Of a stretch of DNA of 19,105 nucleotides, positions 7,032 to 13,028 are shown piece by piece. Origin of the DNA: an uncultured Clostridia bacterium (lineage in GTDB: Bacteria > Bacillota_A > Clostridia > Christensenellales > Aristaeellaceae); contig CAKUDW010000011.1 in the NCBI GenBank assembly GCA_934645275.1, forward strand, positions 1 through 19,105. Reading direction: 5' to 3'. How positions within the stretch are numbered: the stretch's first letter is position 1; the number at the start of each line of letters is the position of its first letter. Below the pieces are notes generated by a model. That model was not told the origin of the DNA. It did not search any database and worked only from the letters and a program-made list of their open reading frames with translations. The position numbers were made by a program, and so were the translations under genes.

Positions 7032-7062
7032 AATATTCCCCGGTGTCTCGCCGGGGAATATT
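7032..7062 (+). terminator. Hairpin after aspA
   Basis: Perfect 12 bp stem AATATTCCCCGG (7032-7043) with CCGGGGAATATT (7051-7062), 7 nt loop, 15 nt after the stop codon. The lack of a T tract makes it a weaker intrinsic terminator. An 8 bp inverted repeat, AGCACATA (7081-7088) with TATGTGCT (7106-7113), follows. Confidence 0.65.
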
Positions 7063-7124
7063 GTGCAGGTGTCTTAAAAAAGCACATAAGCAGAATTCCT
7101 CTTCGTATGTGCTATACCTGAACG

Positions 7125-7156
7125 GCCGAAAGCCCTGATATATCAGGGTTTTCGGC
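7125..7156 (+). terminator. Long hairpin at the left island boundary
   Basis: 14 bp stem including one G-U pair: GCCGAAAGCCCTGA (7125-7138) with TCAGGGTTTTCGGC (7143-7156), TATA loop, followed by TTGCTTTATATTTG. It could terminate aspA read-through or belong to the element end. Confidence 0.55.
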
Positions 7157-7478
7157 TTGCTTTATATTTGTCTTGTCGCTTATTTGTCGCTTAAATCTGC
7201 GCTATGATACTTAAAAAGCCTCCTTTCTTACAAACAAATCGTTTGTTTTTTTAAATCGATACATATGGAGTTTTATGCCATCGCCTACAGCATATCAAAT
7301 TACATCGAAAGCTGAAAGGGGCGTTCATAACGACAAAGCGCACTATTGCAAACCGTTTGTTGCGACATCGCAAAACACAGGCGATCGATAGAAGCAAATC
7401 AAAAGCAAAATTTCAGTATCACAAAAATATTTCGAGAGGCAGGAGGAAAATTTTGTACGCAAATTTGGCGAGAAGTTA
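7157..7478. other. AT-rich intergenic stretch with an 11 bp tandem repeat and small hairpin
   Basis: No gene is supported in this 320 bp stretch. It contains TTGTCGCTTA twice at 11 bp spacing (7173-7182 and 7184-7193), and a small inverted repeat ACAAAC (7230-7235) with GTTTGT (7241-7246) followed by T7, a possible weak terminator. A ribosome-binding-like GGCAGGAGG near 7439-7446 is not followed by an open frame of useful length. Confidence 0.5.
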
Positions 7479-7507
7479 TTGCATCACGCCGGAATGTATG
7501 ATATAAT
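7479..7507 (+). promoter_or_regulatory. Promoter of the first small island gene
   Basis: TTGCAT (7479-7484), 17 bp spacer, perfect TATAAT (7502-7507). The predicted start near 7514 would make the ribosome binding site (AGGAAGGTGG, 7513-7522) the very 5' end of the message. Confidence 0.65.
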
Positions 7508-7529
7508 AATGCAGGAAGGTGGTGATGAG

Positions 7530-7904
7530 ATGTCACTTGAAGGATTTAAGGTCTATATTCCAACGACAGGAGATGCAAATCTGACGCTCACAAAGAACGG
7601 TATTGGCATCAGCAAAGCCACTGTTTCAAAACTGAGTTGTAGCGAATATGTCAAAGTTCTGATCGACTATCAAGGACGCAGAATGGCAATCGTTGAAACA
7701 GATGAAAACGACCCTGCAAAAACAGAATTCGCACGGAATGGAAAAAATTCTGGGCTTCGCTGGAATTCTAGGGACTTGGTTAAAACGCTCTGTCAAATGA
7801 ACGGTTGGCACTTAGACAACGGGGAAAAGTACACGATCCCCGGTGAGTACTCCGTCGAGGATAGTGCAATGGTCTTTGACTTTTCTCAGGCAACTTGCTC
7901 ATGA
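7530..7904 (+). CDS. Hypothetical protein, 124 residues
   Basis: I do not recognise this protein. It is soluble, with no signal peptide or membrane segment. It begins MSLEGFKVYIPTTGDANLTLTK, followed by an ISKATVSKL segment that could be a short helix, then VKVLIDYQGRRMAIVE (likely a beta hairpin) and GLRWNSRDLVKTLCQMNGW. It is AT-richer than the flanking chromosomal genes. The start at 7530 follows GGAAGGTGGTGA; a TTG at 7479 in the same frame coincides with the -35 element and is unlikely. Its stop overlaps an ATG (ATGA, 7901-7904) that opens a poorly supported reading frame into the next gene. Position and composition suggest phage or conjugative-element cargo. Confidence 0.75.
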   Translation: MSLEGFKVYIPTTGDANLTLTKNGIGISKATVSKLSCSEYVKVLIDYQGRRMAIVETDENDPAKTEFARNGKNSGLRWNSRDLVKTLCQMNGWHLDNGEKYTIPGEYSVEDSAMVFDFSQATCS

Positions 7905-7938
7905 AGGTGTTTCGCGAGAAATCGCTGAACATAATAAA

Positions 7939-7966
7939 GAAGCCTAAGGCGGCCACCTTAGACTTC
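7939..7966. other. Hairpin between the two small island genes
   Basis: GAAG.CTAAGG (7939-7949) with CCTTAG.CTTC (7956-7966), 10 pairs with one internal mismatch and a 6 nt loop. There is no T tract. It may attenuate or protect the upstream message. Confidence 0.4.
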
Positions 7967-7994
7967 AGTTGTCAGGAAATGAATCCAGAGTATC

Positions 7995-8023
7995 TGGTCA
8001 TAACCTCCAAACAGAGTTATTAT
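7995..8023 (+). promoter_or_regulatory. Possible promoter of the 43-residue gene
   Basis: TGGTCA (7995-8000), 17 bp spacer, TATTAT (8018-8023). Neither box is perfect. A start near 8030 fits the strong ribosome binding site at 8063-8070. Confidence 0.35.
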
Positions 8024-8077
8024 ACCACGGATTCTCCCTCTTGGCAACAGTTAATTGCCATGAAAGGAGGGATGCTT

Positions 8078-8209
8078 ATGAGTAAAAAACTCATTGCGCC
8101 GGAGGGCAAGCGGTACATCTTCAGGCGGTGGATCAAAATCAACGGCAAGATTGTCTATGCTTCGCAGTACGGCATCAAAGCATTTCCGATTCTGGTTGAC
8201 GACAACTAA
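8078..8209 (+). CDS. Small basic protein, 43 residues, unknown function
   Basis: The start is set by a near-perfect AAAGGAGG (8063-8070) 7 nt before ATG 8078; the in-frame ATG at 8072 is too close. The sequence is strongly basic in its first half (MSKKLIAPEGKRYIFRRW) and ends KAFPILVDDN, with alternating aromatic/basic residues suggesting a small beta-rich nucleic-acid-binding or structural protein; that is inference only. Small proteins with an APEGKRY.FRR.I-type opening seem familiar to me from Clostridia mobile elements, but no function is known. A strong terminator follows immediately. The frame is also open back to ATG 7901 (102 residues), but that longer form lacks a good ribosome binding site and crosses a hairpin. 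Confidence 0.65.
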   Translation: MSKKLIAPEGKRYIFRRWIKINGKIVYASQYGIKAFPILVDDN

Positions 8210-8215
8210 ATGACT

Positions 8216-8254
8216 AGAGAGTGGAGACGCGACCAGCGTTTCCACTCTCTTTTT
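8216..8254 (+). terminator. Strong intrinsic terminator after the small protein
   Basis: 15 bp stem with one G-U pair: AGAGAGTGGAGACGC (8216-8230) with GCGTTTCCACTCTCT (8236-8250), GACCA loop, then TTTT. Confidence 0.92.
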
Positions 8255-8311
8255 CGTTTGACAACGATATATCGCTTGTATCATATGCAAATTAGCAAAA
8301 TAATGTAATGC

Positions 8312-8326
8312 CTTCTTTTCAAGAAG
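8312..8326 (-). terminator. Weak hairpin downstream of the nuclease gene
   Basis: CTTCTT (8312-8317) with AAGAAG (8321-8326), a 6 bp AT-rich stem 30 bp past the minus-strand stop. The downstream minus-strand sequence is T-rich but interrupted. Confidence 0.3.
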
Positions 8327-8356
8327 AAAGCACTACACAACAAGTAACCAGACACT

Positions 8357-9196
8357 CTATCCTAAACGTTCCTGCAATACTTCAGGCCAACGTCTTAGAA
8401 CTTCTTTACCAACAATCACTTCATCGACTAGACCCGCATTCATGGCATCCATAATTCTACATAAATAGGATTTACCTTGAATCCACCATGTTCTATACGC
8501 ATCAATGAATAGAACATGGAATACCTTTATTCCTGTGCGATCATAAATTTCTTTGAACTCAAATCCATCTAATTGTGTTTCATATACACCATCTGCTACG
8601 CGGCTGCCAAAAGTAGTAGCATAATAGTATTCTTTGATTTCCCATATTATCTCCGGGTTATAGATTGTTGGAAAAGCGCCGTCAAACCTTCTTGAAGCAG
8701 CGCCGACAATTTGCCCTTGTCTATCCCATACATAAACTAAACCGCGCGGGTCATCGTCAAAACCGGGATGTTCTCTAATAACGCCCATATTTGACAATGT
8801 ATCTTCAGTTATAATATTTATGATTGCAGTAAAGAAATTGACTTGCTTCATAGCTCCCGATTGTTTATTCATCGGTAGTTTGCAAGCGAATCCCTTGCTT
8901 TGGTGTAGTTCATATAAACCATCGAATACGCTTCTTGCTTGTTCCGCGTCCATAAGATTTGGGCGAACGAAATTATTCAGAGTTTCAGCTCGCCAGCGAC
9001 TATAGTCGGCAACAGCATGAATATAATCATCTGAAATACGCGTATTCATTTCACGACAAAGGCTATAGACATCATTCTCGGTGAATATACGCACGGTTCC
9101 GTGCCGCCTGTCTGTATAACCTAGTTCTTCGGACACAAACTTGACTATAGCCCAAAATTCCACCCCTAACCTATTGAATGCAGGTTCTGCAAACAT
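8357..9196 (-). CDS. Putative type II restriction endonuclease (PD-ExK candidate)
   Basis: A 279-residue soluble protein that I cannot assign to a named family. The call rests on two things. First, context: it sits directly behind an XRE controller and opposite a DNA adenine methyltransferase. Second, a plausible PD-(D/E)xK core: RRFDGAFP (D172), then NPEIIWEIKEYY (E186, K188), then a conserved-looking TFGSRVADGVYE, followed by a hydrophobic strand VFHVLFIDAY. A D...ExK arrangement with hydrophobic strands around it is typical of this nuclease fold. The start at ATG 9196 is 1 nt after the controller's stop; its ribosome binding site (GAGGGGG) lies inside the last codons of the controller, so the two are translationally coupled. 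A TTG at 9211 is a weaker start. AT-rich like its neighbours, which points to transfer. The recognition sequence cannot be read from the protein. Confidence 0.7.
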   Translation of the reverse strand: MFAEPAFNRLGVEFWAIVKFVSEELGYTDRRHGTVRIFTENDVYSLCREMNTRISDDYIHAVADYSRWRAETLNNFVRPNLMDAEQARSVFDGLYELHQSKGFACKLPMNKQSGAMKQVNFFTAIINIITEDTLSNMGVIREHPGFDDDPRGLVYVWDRQGQIVGAASRRFDGAFPTIYNPEIIWEIKEYYYATTFGSRVADGVYETQLDGFEFKEIYDRTGIKVFHVLFIDAYRTWWIQGKSYLCRIMDAMNAGLVDEVIVGKEVLRRWPEVLQERLG

Positions 9197-9197
9197 A

Positions 9198-9407
9198 TTA
9201 TACCCCCTCAAACAAGTCTGAAATGGAAATGCCTAATGCCACGGCTATTTTTTCAATATTCTCAAGTGAAACATTTCTTTTCCCCAGTTCAATGTCACTA
9301 ATATAGGTACGATGTAGCCCGCACAAGTCTGCAAATTCCTCTTGTGAGATTTGCCTTTCCTGACGCAATTTTCTAACGGCTTCGCCGAACCGCATCAACA
9401 CATTCAT
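9198..9407 (-). CDS. XRE/Cro-type HTH regulator, restriction-modification controller
   Basis: 69 residues, nearly all one helix-turn-helix domain: RKLRQERQISQEEFADLCG (12-30) and LHRTYISDIELGKRNVS (31-47), then IEKIAVALGISISDLF. This size and fold are those of C (controller) proteins of type II restriction-modification systems, which bind a palindrome near their own promoter and time expression of nuclease and methylase. The start at 9407 is preceded by GGAGGTG with 7 nt spacing. It is co-transcribed with the putative nuclease (1 nt gap) and divergent from the methyltransferase. A palindrome fitted to a dimer lies 34 bp upstream of the start codon. Confidence 0.9.
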   Translation of the reverse strand: MNVLMRFGEAVRKLRQERQISQEEFADLCGLHRTYISDIELGKRNVSLENIEKIAVALGISISDLFEGV

Positions 9408-9410
9408 AGC

Positions 9411-9439
9411 TTGACACCTCCACTATTATCTATTATAAT
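9411..9439 (+). promoter_or_regulatory. Consensus promoter of the methyltransferase gene
   Basis: TTGACA (9411-9416), 17 bp spacer, TATAAT (9434-9439), a perfect consensus. Its -35 overlaps the controller's ribosome binding site on the other strand. The predicted start (~9446) falls inside the palindrome at 9441-9463. Confidence 0.85.
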
Positions 9440-9459
9440 ATCTGTAGACCATGCGTCTA
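9432..9459 (-). promoter_or_regulatory. Promoter of the controller-nuclease operon
   Basis: The minus-strand TATAAT occupies 9437-9432, overlapping the -10 of the methyltransferase promoter on the opposite strand. The best -35 is a poor TAGACG (9459-9454) with a 16 bp spacer, lying within the palindrome. The weak -35 suggests low basal expression or activation by a bound regulator. Confidence 0.55.
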
Positions 9460-9463
9460 CAGA
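9441..9463. promoter_or_regulatory. Palindromic operator between controller and methyltransferase
   Basis: Perfect inverted repeat TCTGTAGAC (9441-9449) and GTCTACAGA (9455-9463) around a 5 bp centre CATGC. It overlaps the predicted methyltransferase transcription start and the -35/spacer of the controller promoter. Size, symmetry and position match C-protein operators. Binding by the XRE protein is inferred. Confidence 0.75.
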
Positions 9464-9497
9464 CGATGAGTTACGAGCAGAAAGAAGGCTGCAAAAT

Positions 9498-10355
9498 TTG
9501 GTTCCCGCATTGCTAAAATGGATTGGAAGCAAACAGCGCTTTGCTGAAACTATAATTTCCTATATGCCGGCACAGTTCGGTTCATATTATGAACCTTTTT
9601 TGGGAAGTGGTGCTGTCATGGCTGCGCTTCTACAGGCGGACAGTACTATGATGTTCCCACATTTTGATATGGCCTATGGAAGCGATATTCTTCCTTTCTT
9701 GATTGATGTATTTTCAGAAGTCAAAACCGCCCCTGAGGGGTTGATAGAATATTACGGTTCCGCAATTGAAGAATACTATAAAAACCCGAAAGAACAATAT
9801 GAAACAATCCGACAGCGCTTTAATGCTGACCACAATTCACGGGACTTTGTTCTGTTGTCGCGCACATGCTATTCGGGAATCATCAGATTTAGAAAAGCAG
9901 ATGGTTATATGAGTACCCCAGTTGGCCCGCACAAGCCTATATCCCCCGATACTTTTAGAAAGCGGGTCATACTATGGCATGAATTGCTGCAAAAAGCTTC
10001 ATTTGAAACGGTCAGCTTTGAAACGGCAATGGATCGCCCGCAAGAGGGGGATGTTGTTTATTGTGATCCGCCCTATACTCACTCACAAAGCATCATTTAT
10101 GGCGCACAGGGTTTTGACATAAATGTCCTATGGCAGAAAATTGCTGAATGTAAAGCACGCGGCGCTAAAGTATTGTTATCAATAAATGGAATGCGTGAAT
10201 CGAAAAAAAAGGACATTTCAGTTGTAATACCTGACGGAATATTTGAGCGAAAAATCATTGTCGATTGTGGTACTTCTATGATTGATAGGCTTCAGAATAC
10301 TGGAAAAACTATGGTCGATGAAAAAGTTGACGATCTGTTACTGTTGACATGGTAA
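9498..10355 (+). CDS. D12-class DNA N6-adenine methyltransferase
   Basis: 285 residues if started at TTG 9498. Motifs of the D12 (PF02086) alpha-class amino-methyltransferases are in order: motif X KWIGSK (7-12), motif I YYEPFLGSGAV (30-40, SAM binding), a target-recognition middle part (CYSGIIRFRKADGYMSTPVG), and catalytic motif IV DPPY (190-193) followed by ...YGAQGF, then KVLLSINGM. It should methylate adenine N6 at the nuclease's site and protect host DNA. Specificity is unknown; relatives include GATC and GATATC enzymes. The frame is open back to 9351 but that region is the operator and controller gene. AAAGAAGG at 9481-9488 supports TTG 9498; TTG 9510 is an alternative. No ATG is available in frame near the motif X start. 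Confidence 0.9.
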   Translation: MVPALLKWIGSKQRFAETIISYMPAQFGSYYEPFLGSGAVMAALLQADSTMMFPHFDMAYGSDILPFLIDVFSEVKTAPEGLIEYYGSAIEEYYKNPKEQYETIRQRFNADHNSRDFVLLSRTCYSGIIRFRKADGYMSTPVGPHKPISPDTFRKRVILWHELLQKASFETVSFETAMDRPQEGDVVYCDPPYTHSQSIIYGAQGFDINVLWQKIAECKARGAKVLLSINGMRESKKKDISVVIPDGIFERKIIVDCGTSMIDRLQNTGKTMVDEKVDDLLLLTW

Positions 10356-10361
10356 AAATAA

Positions 10362-10386
10362 CGGCGGGGGGTGATACCCCCTGCCG
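10362..10386. terminator. Bidirectional terminator between methyltransferase and phage gene
   Basis: 11-pair stem with one G-U: CGGC.GGGGGT (10362-10372) with ACCCCC.GCCG (10376-10386), GAT loop. CTTTACTTTC follows on the plus strand and TTATTTTTACC on the minus strand, so it can serve both converging genes; it lies 6 bp after one stop and 2 bp after the other. Confidence 0.75.
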
Positions 10387-10388
10387 CT

Positions 10389-10700
10389 TTACTTTCTCTT
10401 GCAGTACAGCGTTATATCCTGCTTGTACCCTTCAAACGTGTCCACCCGCGTAATATCCCACAACACGCCATTGAACCGTATGACGTGGGCGGTAGACAGC
10501 CCCACCCGCCAATTTATTTGAAACAGCGCTTCTTCTTGCACCTGTTCAGCGCTGGTGGCGTAATATTCCTTGCCGGACAGGTGACGGAAGTACGCCCATA
10601 CGGGCGGGCAGATGGGCTCCAGCTTTTCTTCCGGGTAGCCGTTTTCGTTAATGACCAACTGCACCGCCAGTATTTCGATTTTCTTGTCTTTCAGCTTCAT
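10389..10700 (-). CDS. Phage head-tail adaptor (head closure) protein
   Basis: 103 residues matching the head-tail joining family (PF05521; SPP1 gp16-like): ...VINENGYPEEKLEPICPPVWAYFRHLSGKEYY near the front, the W.Y...LSGKEYY segment followed by ATSAEQVQEEALFQI, and a beta-rich end RFNGVLWDITRVDTFEGYKQDITLYC. In tailed phages these ~100-residue proteins form a ring joining the portal/connector to the tail. Start ATG 10700 is preceded by GGAAG. Only remnants of other structural genes lie nearby, so it is probably a leftover of a degraded prophage, although the frame is intact. Confidence 0.85.
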   Translation of the reverse strand: MKLKDKKIEILAVQLVINENGYPEEKLEPICPPVWAYFRHLSGKEYYATSAEQVQEEALFQINWRVGLSTAHVIRFNGVLWDITRVDTFEGYKQDITLYCKRK

Positions 10701-10720
10701 TGCGGCTTCCTACCCTATAT

Positions 10721-10849
10721 TTATATCGCCACCGTGTATTCCGTGTAGTGCTCATACAGTCCCACATAGTTGTCCAGCAGCGCCGCCGCACCGTCAATGC
10801 GCTGTTTGGGCGATTGGTCTTTGATGGAGTTCACAGGCCATCTCCACTG
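10721..10849 (-). pseudogene. C-terminal remnant of a phage large terminase subunit
   Basis: An open stretch of 42 codons ending at TAA (10723-10721) and preceded in frame by TAG (10852-10850). It encodes ...PVNSIKDQSPKQRIDGAAALLDNYV..., matching the conserved end of large terminases (the ...IK..K.S..KIDG..AL... pattern). The rest of the terminase is missing; the upstream sequence is AT-rich with no terminase coding in any frame. It lies 20 bp before the head-tail adaptor, while intact phages have portal, protease and capsid genes in between, so a deletion joined the two. Confidence 0.65.
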
Positions 10850-10943
10850 CTACGCCTTGTGGGATATTCACGCTGCAATATAAAATTCTGTGCTAAACTC
10901 ATATTGTCATTCATCATTTCTATTACCAGGCCATGTCTCCACT
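10834..10943. repeat. Short imperfect direct repeat beside the terminase break
   Basis: CAGGCCATCTCCACT at 10834-10848 recurs as CAGGCCATGTCTCCACT at 10927-10943 (identical except for a GT insertion). The first copy lies at the point where terminase homology stops, the second 78 bp further out. It may mark the deletion or insertion junction. Confidence 0.5.
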
Positions 10944-10990
10944 ATATCAAAAGGAGTTTCTCTTTCTCCCTCACCGCTTAAGCTTCTCTG

Positions 10991-11015
10991 AACCCCACGC
11001 CGAGCGTGGGGTTTT
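10991..11015 (+). terminator. Plus-strand terminator at the right island boundary
   Basis: Perfect 10 bp stem AACCCCACGC (10991-11000) with GCGTGGGGTT (11004-11013), CGA loop, TTTT at 11012-11015. No plus-strand gene ends here, so it is probably left from the element or blocks read-through. Confidence 0.7.
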
Positions 11016-11023
11016 CGGTACAC

Positions 11024-11060
11024 AAAAAGGCAGCCGAGCGCTCGCCTGCGCTCGGCCGCC
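11024..11060 (-). terminator. Terminator of oleate hydratase
   Basis: On the minus strand a 13-pair stem with one G-U (11060-11048 with 11041-11029, core GCCGAGCGC/GCGCTCGGC) is followed by TTTTT (11028-11024). Confidence 0.88.
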
Positions 11061-11075
11061 CATACTATTCAACCC

Positions 11076-12851
11076 TTAAATCAGCTTATATTCCTTCAGC
11101 AGCTTTTCAATATCGGTGCCGGACGCCTTGCCGAGCACAAGCTTGAACGCGATTTTTTCCAACAGATTTGCATCCATCTCGCTAACCTTCCTGCCGTCGC
11201 GCAGCTGCACGGTGGCATTGAGCAAATCGCGGATATCATACACGCTGCCCCACACCTCCGGCACGCCGCGATCCACATTCAGCAGCGTATACACGGCCTC
11301 CATGCCGGTGCGCATGGAATATTCGGTGGTGAAGATGGTATCGCGCGGAGTTTCGGCAAACTGGCCAAGGAAGGCGAAGTTCACCGCGCCGTCGGGCACC
11401 ACTTTCGGCCGGTCACCGTAGGCACGCGGCATGAAGAAGGCATCGATATAGGGCATCATCACAGGCACGGTGTTGGCGCTGTCCGTCGCCAGTTCCTCGA
11501 TCTGGTCCTCGGGCACGCCGATGTGGTACAGCCACTCCATACAGATTTCTCTGCCGGTGCATTCGCGCATGGGCTTCTTCACATAGTCGCCGGGCTTATC
11601 GGTAAACAGCGCATACACCCACACCAGGCAGTGATCCTTCGGCTGGTCGCGGAACTGCGGCTGACGATTGATGGTCCAGCTCATCAACCAGGATGAATCC
11701 TTCACAGTAACGATGCCGCCAGTCACCACGCCGCCGCTGAAGGGATCGCGCTTGCAGATGTTCCTGATATAGGGAATGATGCGCTGATCCAATGTTTCCA
11801 CAGTGGCGCTCATCCAGTTGGTCTGCTCCGGATCATGGCAGAACTTGTCCGGATGGCCGAAGGCCGGGTCCTGCGCCGCAATCTTGCGCCACATATCCCA
11901 GCCACCGCCGGCCTTGATCTCCGTATTGTACGGTGCAGGACTGTTCTGGCTACCCATGGAAGCATTTTCCACGCAGCCGCCATTGGTAATGAACACCAGG
12001 TCGTTTTCCGTCAGCACGATGCGCTCAGGCTTGCCGTCGCGAATCGTTTCGATGGCCGTGGCCTGCTTGCGCTCCGGCTTGCAATCAAATAGCACGTTTA
12101 CCACCTGAACGCCGAAATGGAATTGCACGCCTGCCTTTTCCAGATACTTCACCATCGGCAATATCATGGATTCATATTGATTGTAGCGCGTAAAGCGCAG
12201 CGCCTTGAAATCCGGCAGACCGCCGATGTGGTGAATGTAGCGCTGCAGGTACAGCTTCATTTCCAACGCGCTGTGCCAGTTTTCGAAGGCAAACATCGTG
12301 CGCCAGTAGAGCCAGAAATTGCTGGAGAACACTTCGTCATCAAAGATATCGGTGATGCGCTTATCCTGCAAATCCTCGTTAGGCGTGAAGAATAGCTTCA
12401 TGATTTCCGCCGCACCCTTGTCGGATATATCGAACTTACCGTCGGTATGCGCGTCCTCGCCGCGGTTCACCGTCGCGCGGCACAGCGAATAGTTCGGGTC
12501 GGCTTTATTCAGCCAATAATATTCATCCAGCACGCTCACGCCTTCGGTTTCAATGGACGGAATCGAGTGGAACAGATCCCACATGACCTCAAAGTGATTG
12601 TCCATTTCACGGCCGCCGCGCATCACATAGCCGATATTTTCAAATTTCCAGCCGTCGCACGCGCCGCCGGCGCGCTGATCCTTTTCCAGAATGTGGATAT
12701 GCTCGCCCTTCATCTGGCCATCGCGCACCAGATAGCAGGCAGCCGTCAGCGCGGCCAGACCGCTGCCGACGATATAGGCAGATTTATTATCCACGCCCTC
12801 GGGCTTACGCGGGCGGGCGAACGCTTCATAATTGCCGCTGGAATAATACAT
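11076..12851 (-). CDS. ohyA: Oleate hydratase (FAD-dependent fatty acid double-bond hydratase)
   Basis: The 591-residue enzyme adds water to the cis-9 double bond of oleic or linoleic acid giving 10-hydroxy acids. In gut Bacillota this detoxifies unsaturated fatty acids. Visible signatures are the Rossmann FAD motif AYIVGSGLAALTAA (25-38, GSGLA), the acidic end of the second strand ILEKDQRAGGACDG, the RGGREM loop (79-83) whose Glu82 matches the catalytic Glu of characterised hydratases, then MKLYLQRYIHHIGGL (197-211), RFTRYNQYESMILP, ITNGGCVENASMGS, WMSATVET, and the C-terminal FLGQFAETPRDTIFTTEYS. Length equals typical family members. ATG 12851 follows GGGGAGG; an in-frame ATG at 12956 would start upstream of the promoter. 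Single-gene unit. Confidence 0.96.
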   Translation of the reverse strand: MYYSSGNYEAFARPRKPEGVDNKSAYIVGSGLAALTAACYLVRDGQMKGEHIHILEKDQRAGGACDGWKFENIGYVMRGGREMDNHFEVMWDLFHSIPSIETEGVSVLDEYYWLNKADPNYSLCRATVNRGEDAHTDGKFDISDKGAAEIMKLFFTPNEDLQDKRITDIFDDEVFSSNFWLYWRTMFAFENWHSALEMKLYLQRYIHHIGGLPDFKALRFTRYNQYESMILPMVKYLEKAGVQFHFGVQVVNVLFDCKPERKQATAIETIRDGKPERIVLTENDLVFITNGGCVENASMGSQNSPAPYNTEIKAGGGWDMWRKIAAQDPAFGHPDKFCHDPEQTNWMSATVETLDQRIIPYIRNICKRDPFSGGVVTGGIVTVKDSSWLMSWTINRQPQFRDQPKDHCLVWVYALFTDKPGDYVKKPMRECTGREICMEWLYHIGVPEDQIEELATDSANTVPVMMPYIDAFFMPRAYGDRPKVVPDGAVNFAFLGQFAETPRDTIFTTEYSMRTGMEAVYTLLNVDRGVPEVWGSVYDIRDLLNATVQLRDGRKVSEMDANLLEKIAFKLVLGKASGTDIEKLLKEYKLI

Positions 12852-12908
12852 GATCTTTAAACCTCCCCATGAATTTGCATCCCGGGCGCTTACCCGTTCA
12901 GTGGCTTT

Positions 12909-12937
12909 ATTATAAAATGCGCCGCCCGCCGCCGCAA
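12909..12937 (-). promoter_or_regulatory. Promoter of oleate hydratase
   Basis: On the minus strand, TTGCGG (12937-12932), 17 bp GC-rich spacer, perfect TATAAT (12914-12909), leaving a ~50 nt leader. Confidence 0.55.
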
Positions 12938-13028
12938 TAAACAGAAACGCCGCCATGACCTAATTTTGGTCACAGCGGCATTTCTGGCCGTTTTTCAGGC
13001 ATTTGACAGCTTTTGCATAGTTCCGGCG

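Larger units (their letters stand above)
7125..11015. mobile_element. AT-rich accessory island with restriction-modification cassette and phage debris
   Basis: Between aspA and oleate hydratase the base composition becomes AT-richer. The content is two small unknown genes, a restriction-modification cassette, a phage head-tail adaptor and a truncated terminase. No integrase, transposase or convincing attachment site is visible, so this is inferred to be a decayed or degraded insertion. Its limits are approximate: both ends coincide with strong hairpins whose 3' side reads GGGTTTTCGG (7146-7155 and 11009-11018). Confidence 0.55.

Noticed and set aside
7895..8209. Longer 102-105-codon version of the 43-residue gene overlapping the 124-residue gene by ATGA
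   Set aside because: The overlap looks like coupling, but the only strong ribosome binding site is at 8063-8070 and the extra part crosses a hairpin and a likely promoter. Kept as an alternative only.
10860..10990. Further terminase or other coding sequence beyond the remnant
   Set aside because: All frames contain early stops. The longest minus-strand frame (~28 codons) has no terminase-like residues.
12955..12973. TGACC/GGTCA inverted repeat between oleate hydratase and aldolase genes as a terminator
   Set aside because: Only 5 bp with an AT loop and no T tract on the minus strand; too weak to call.
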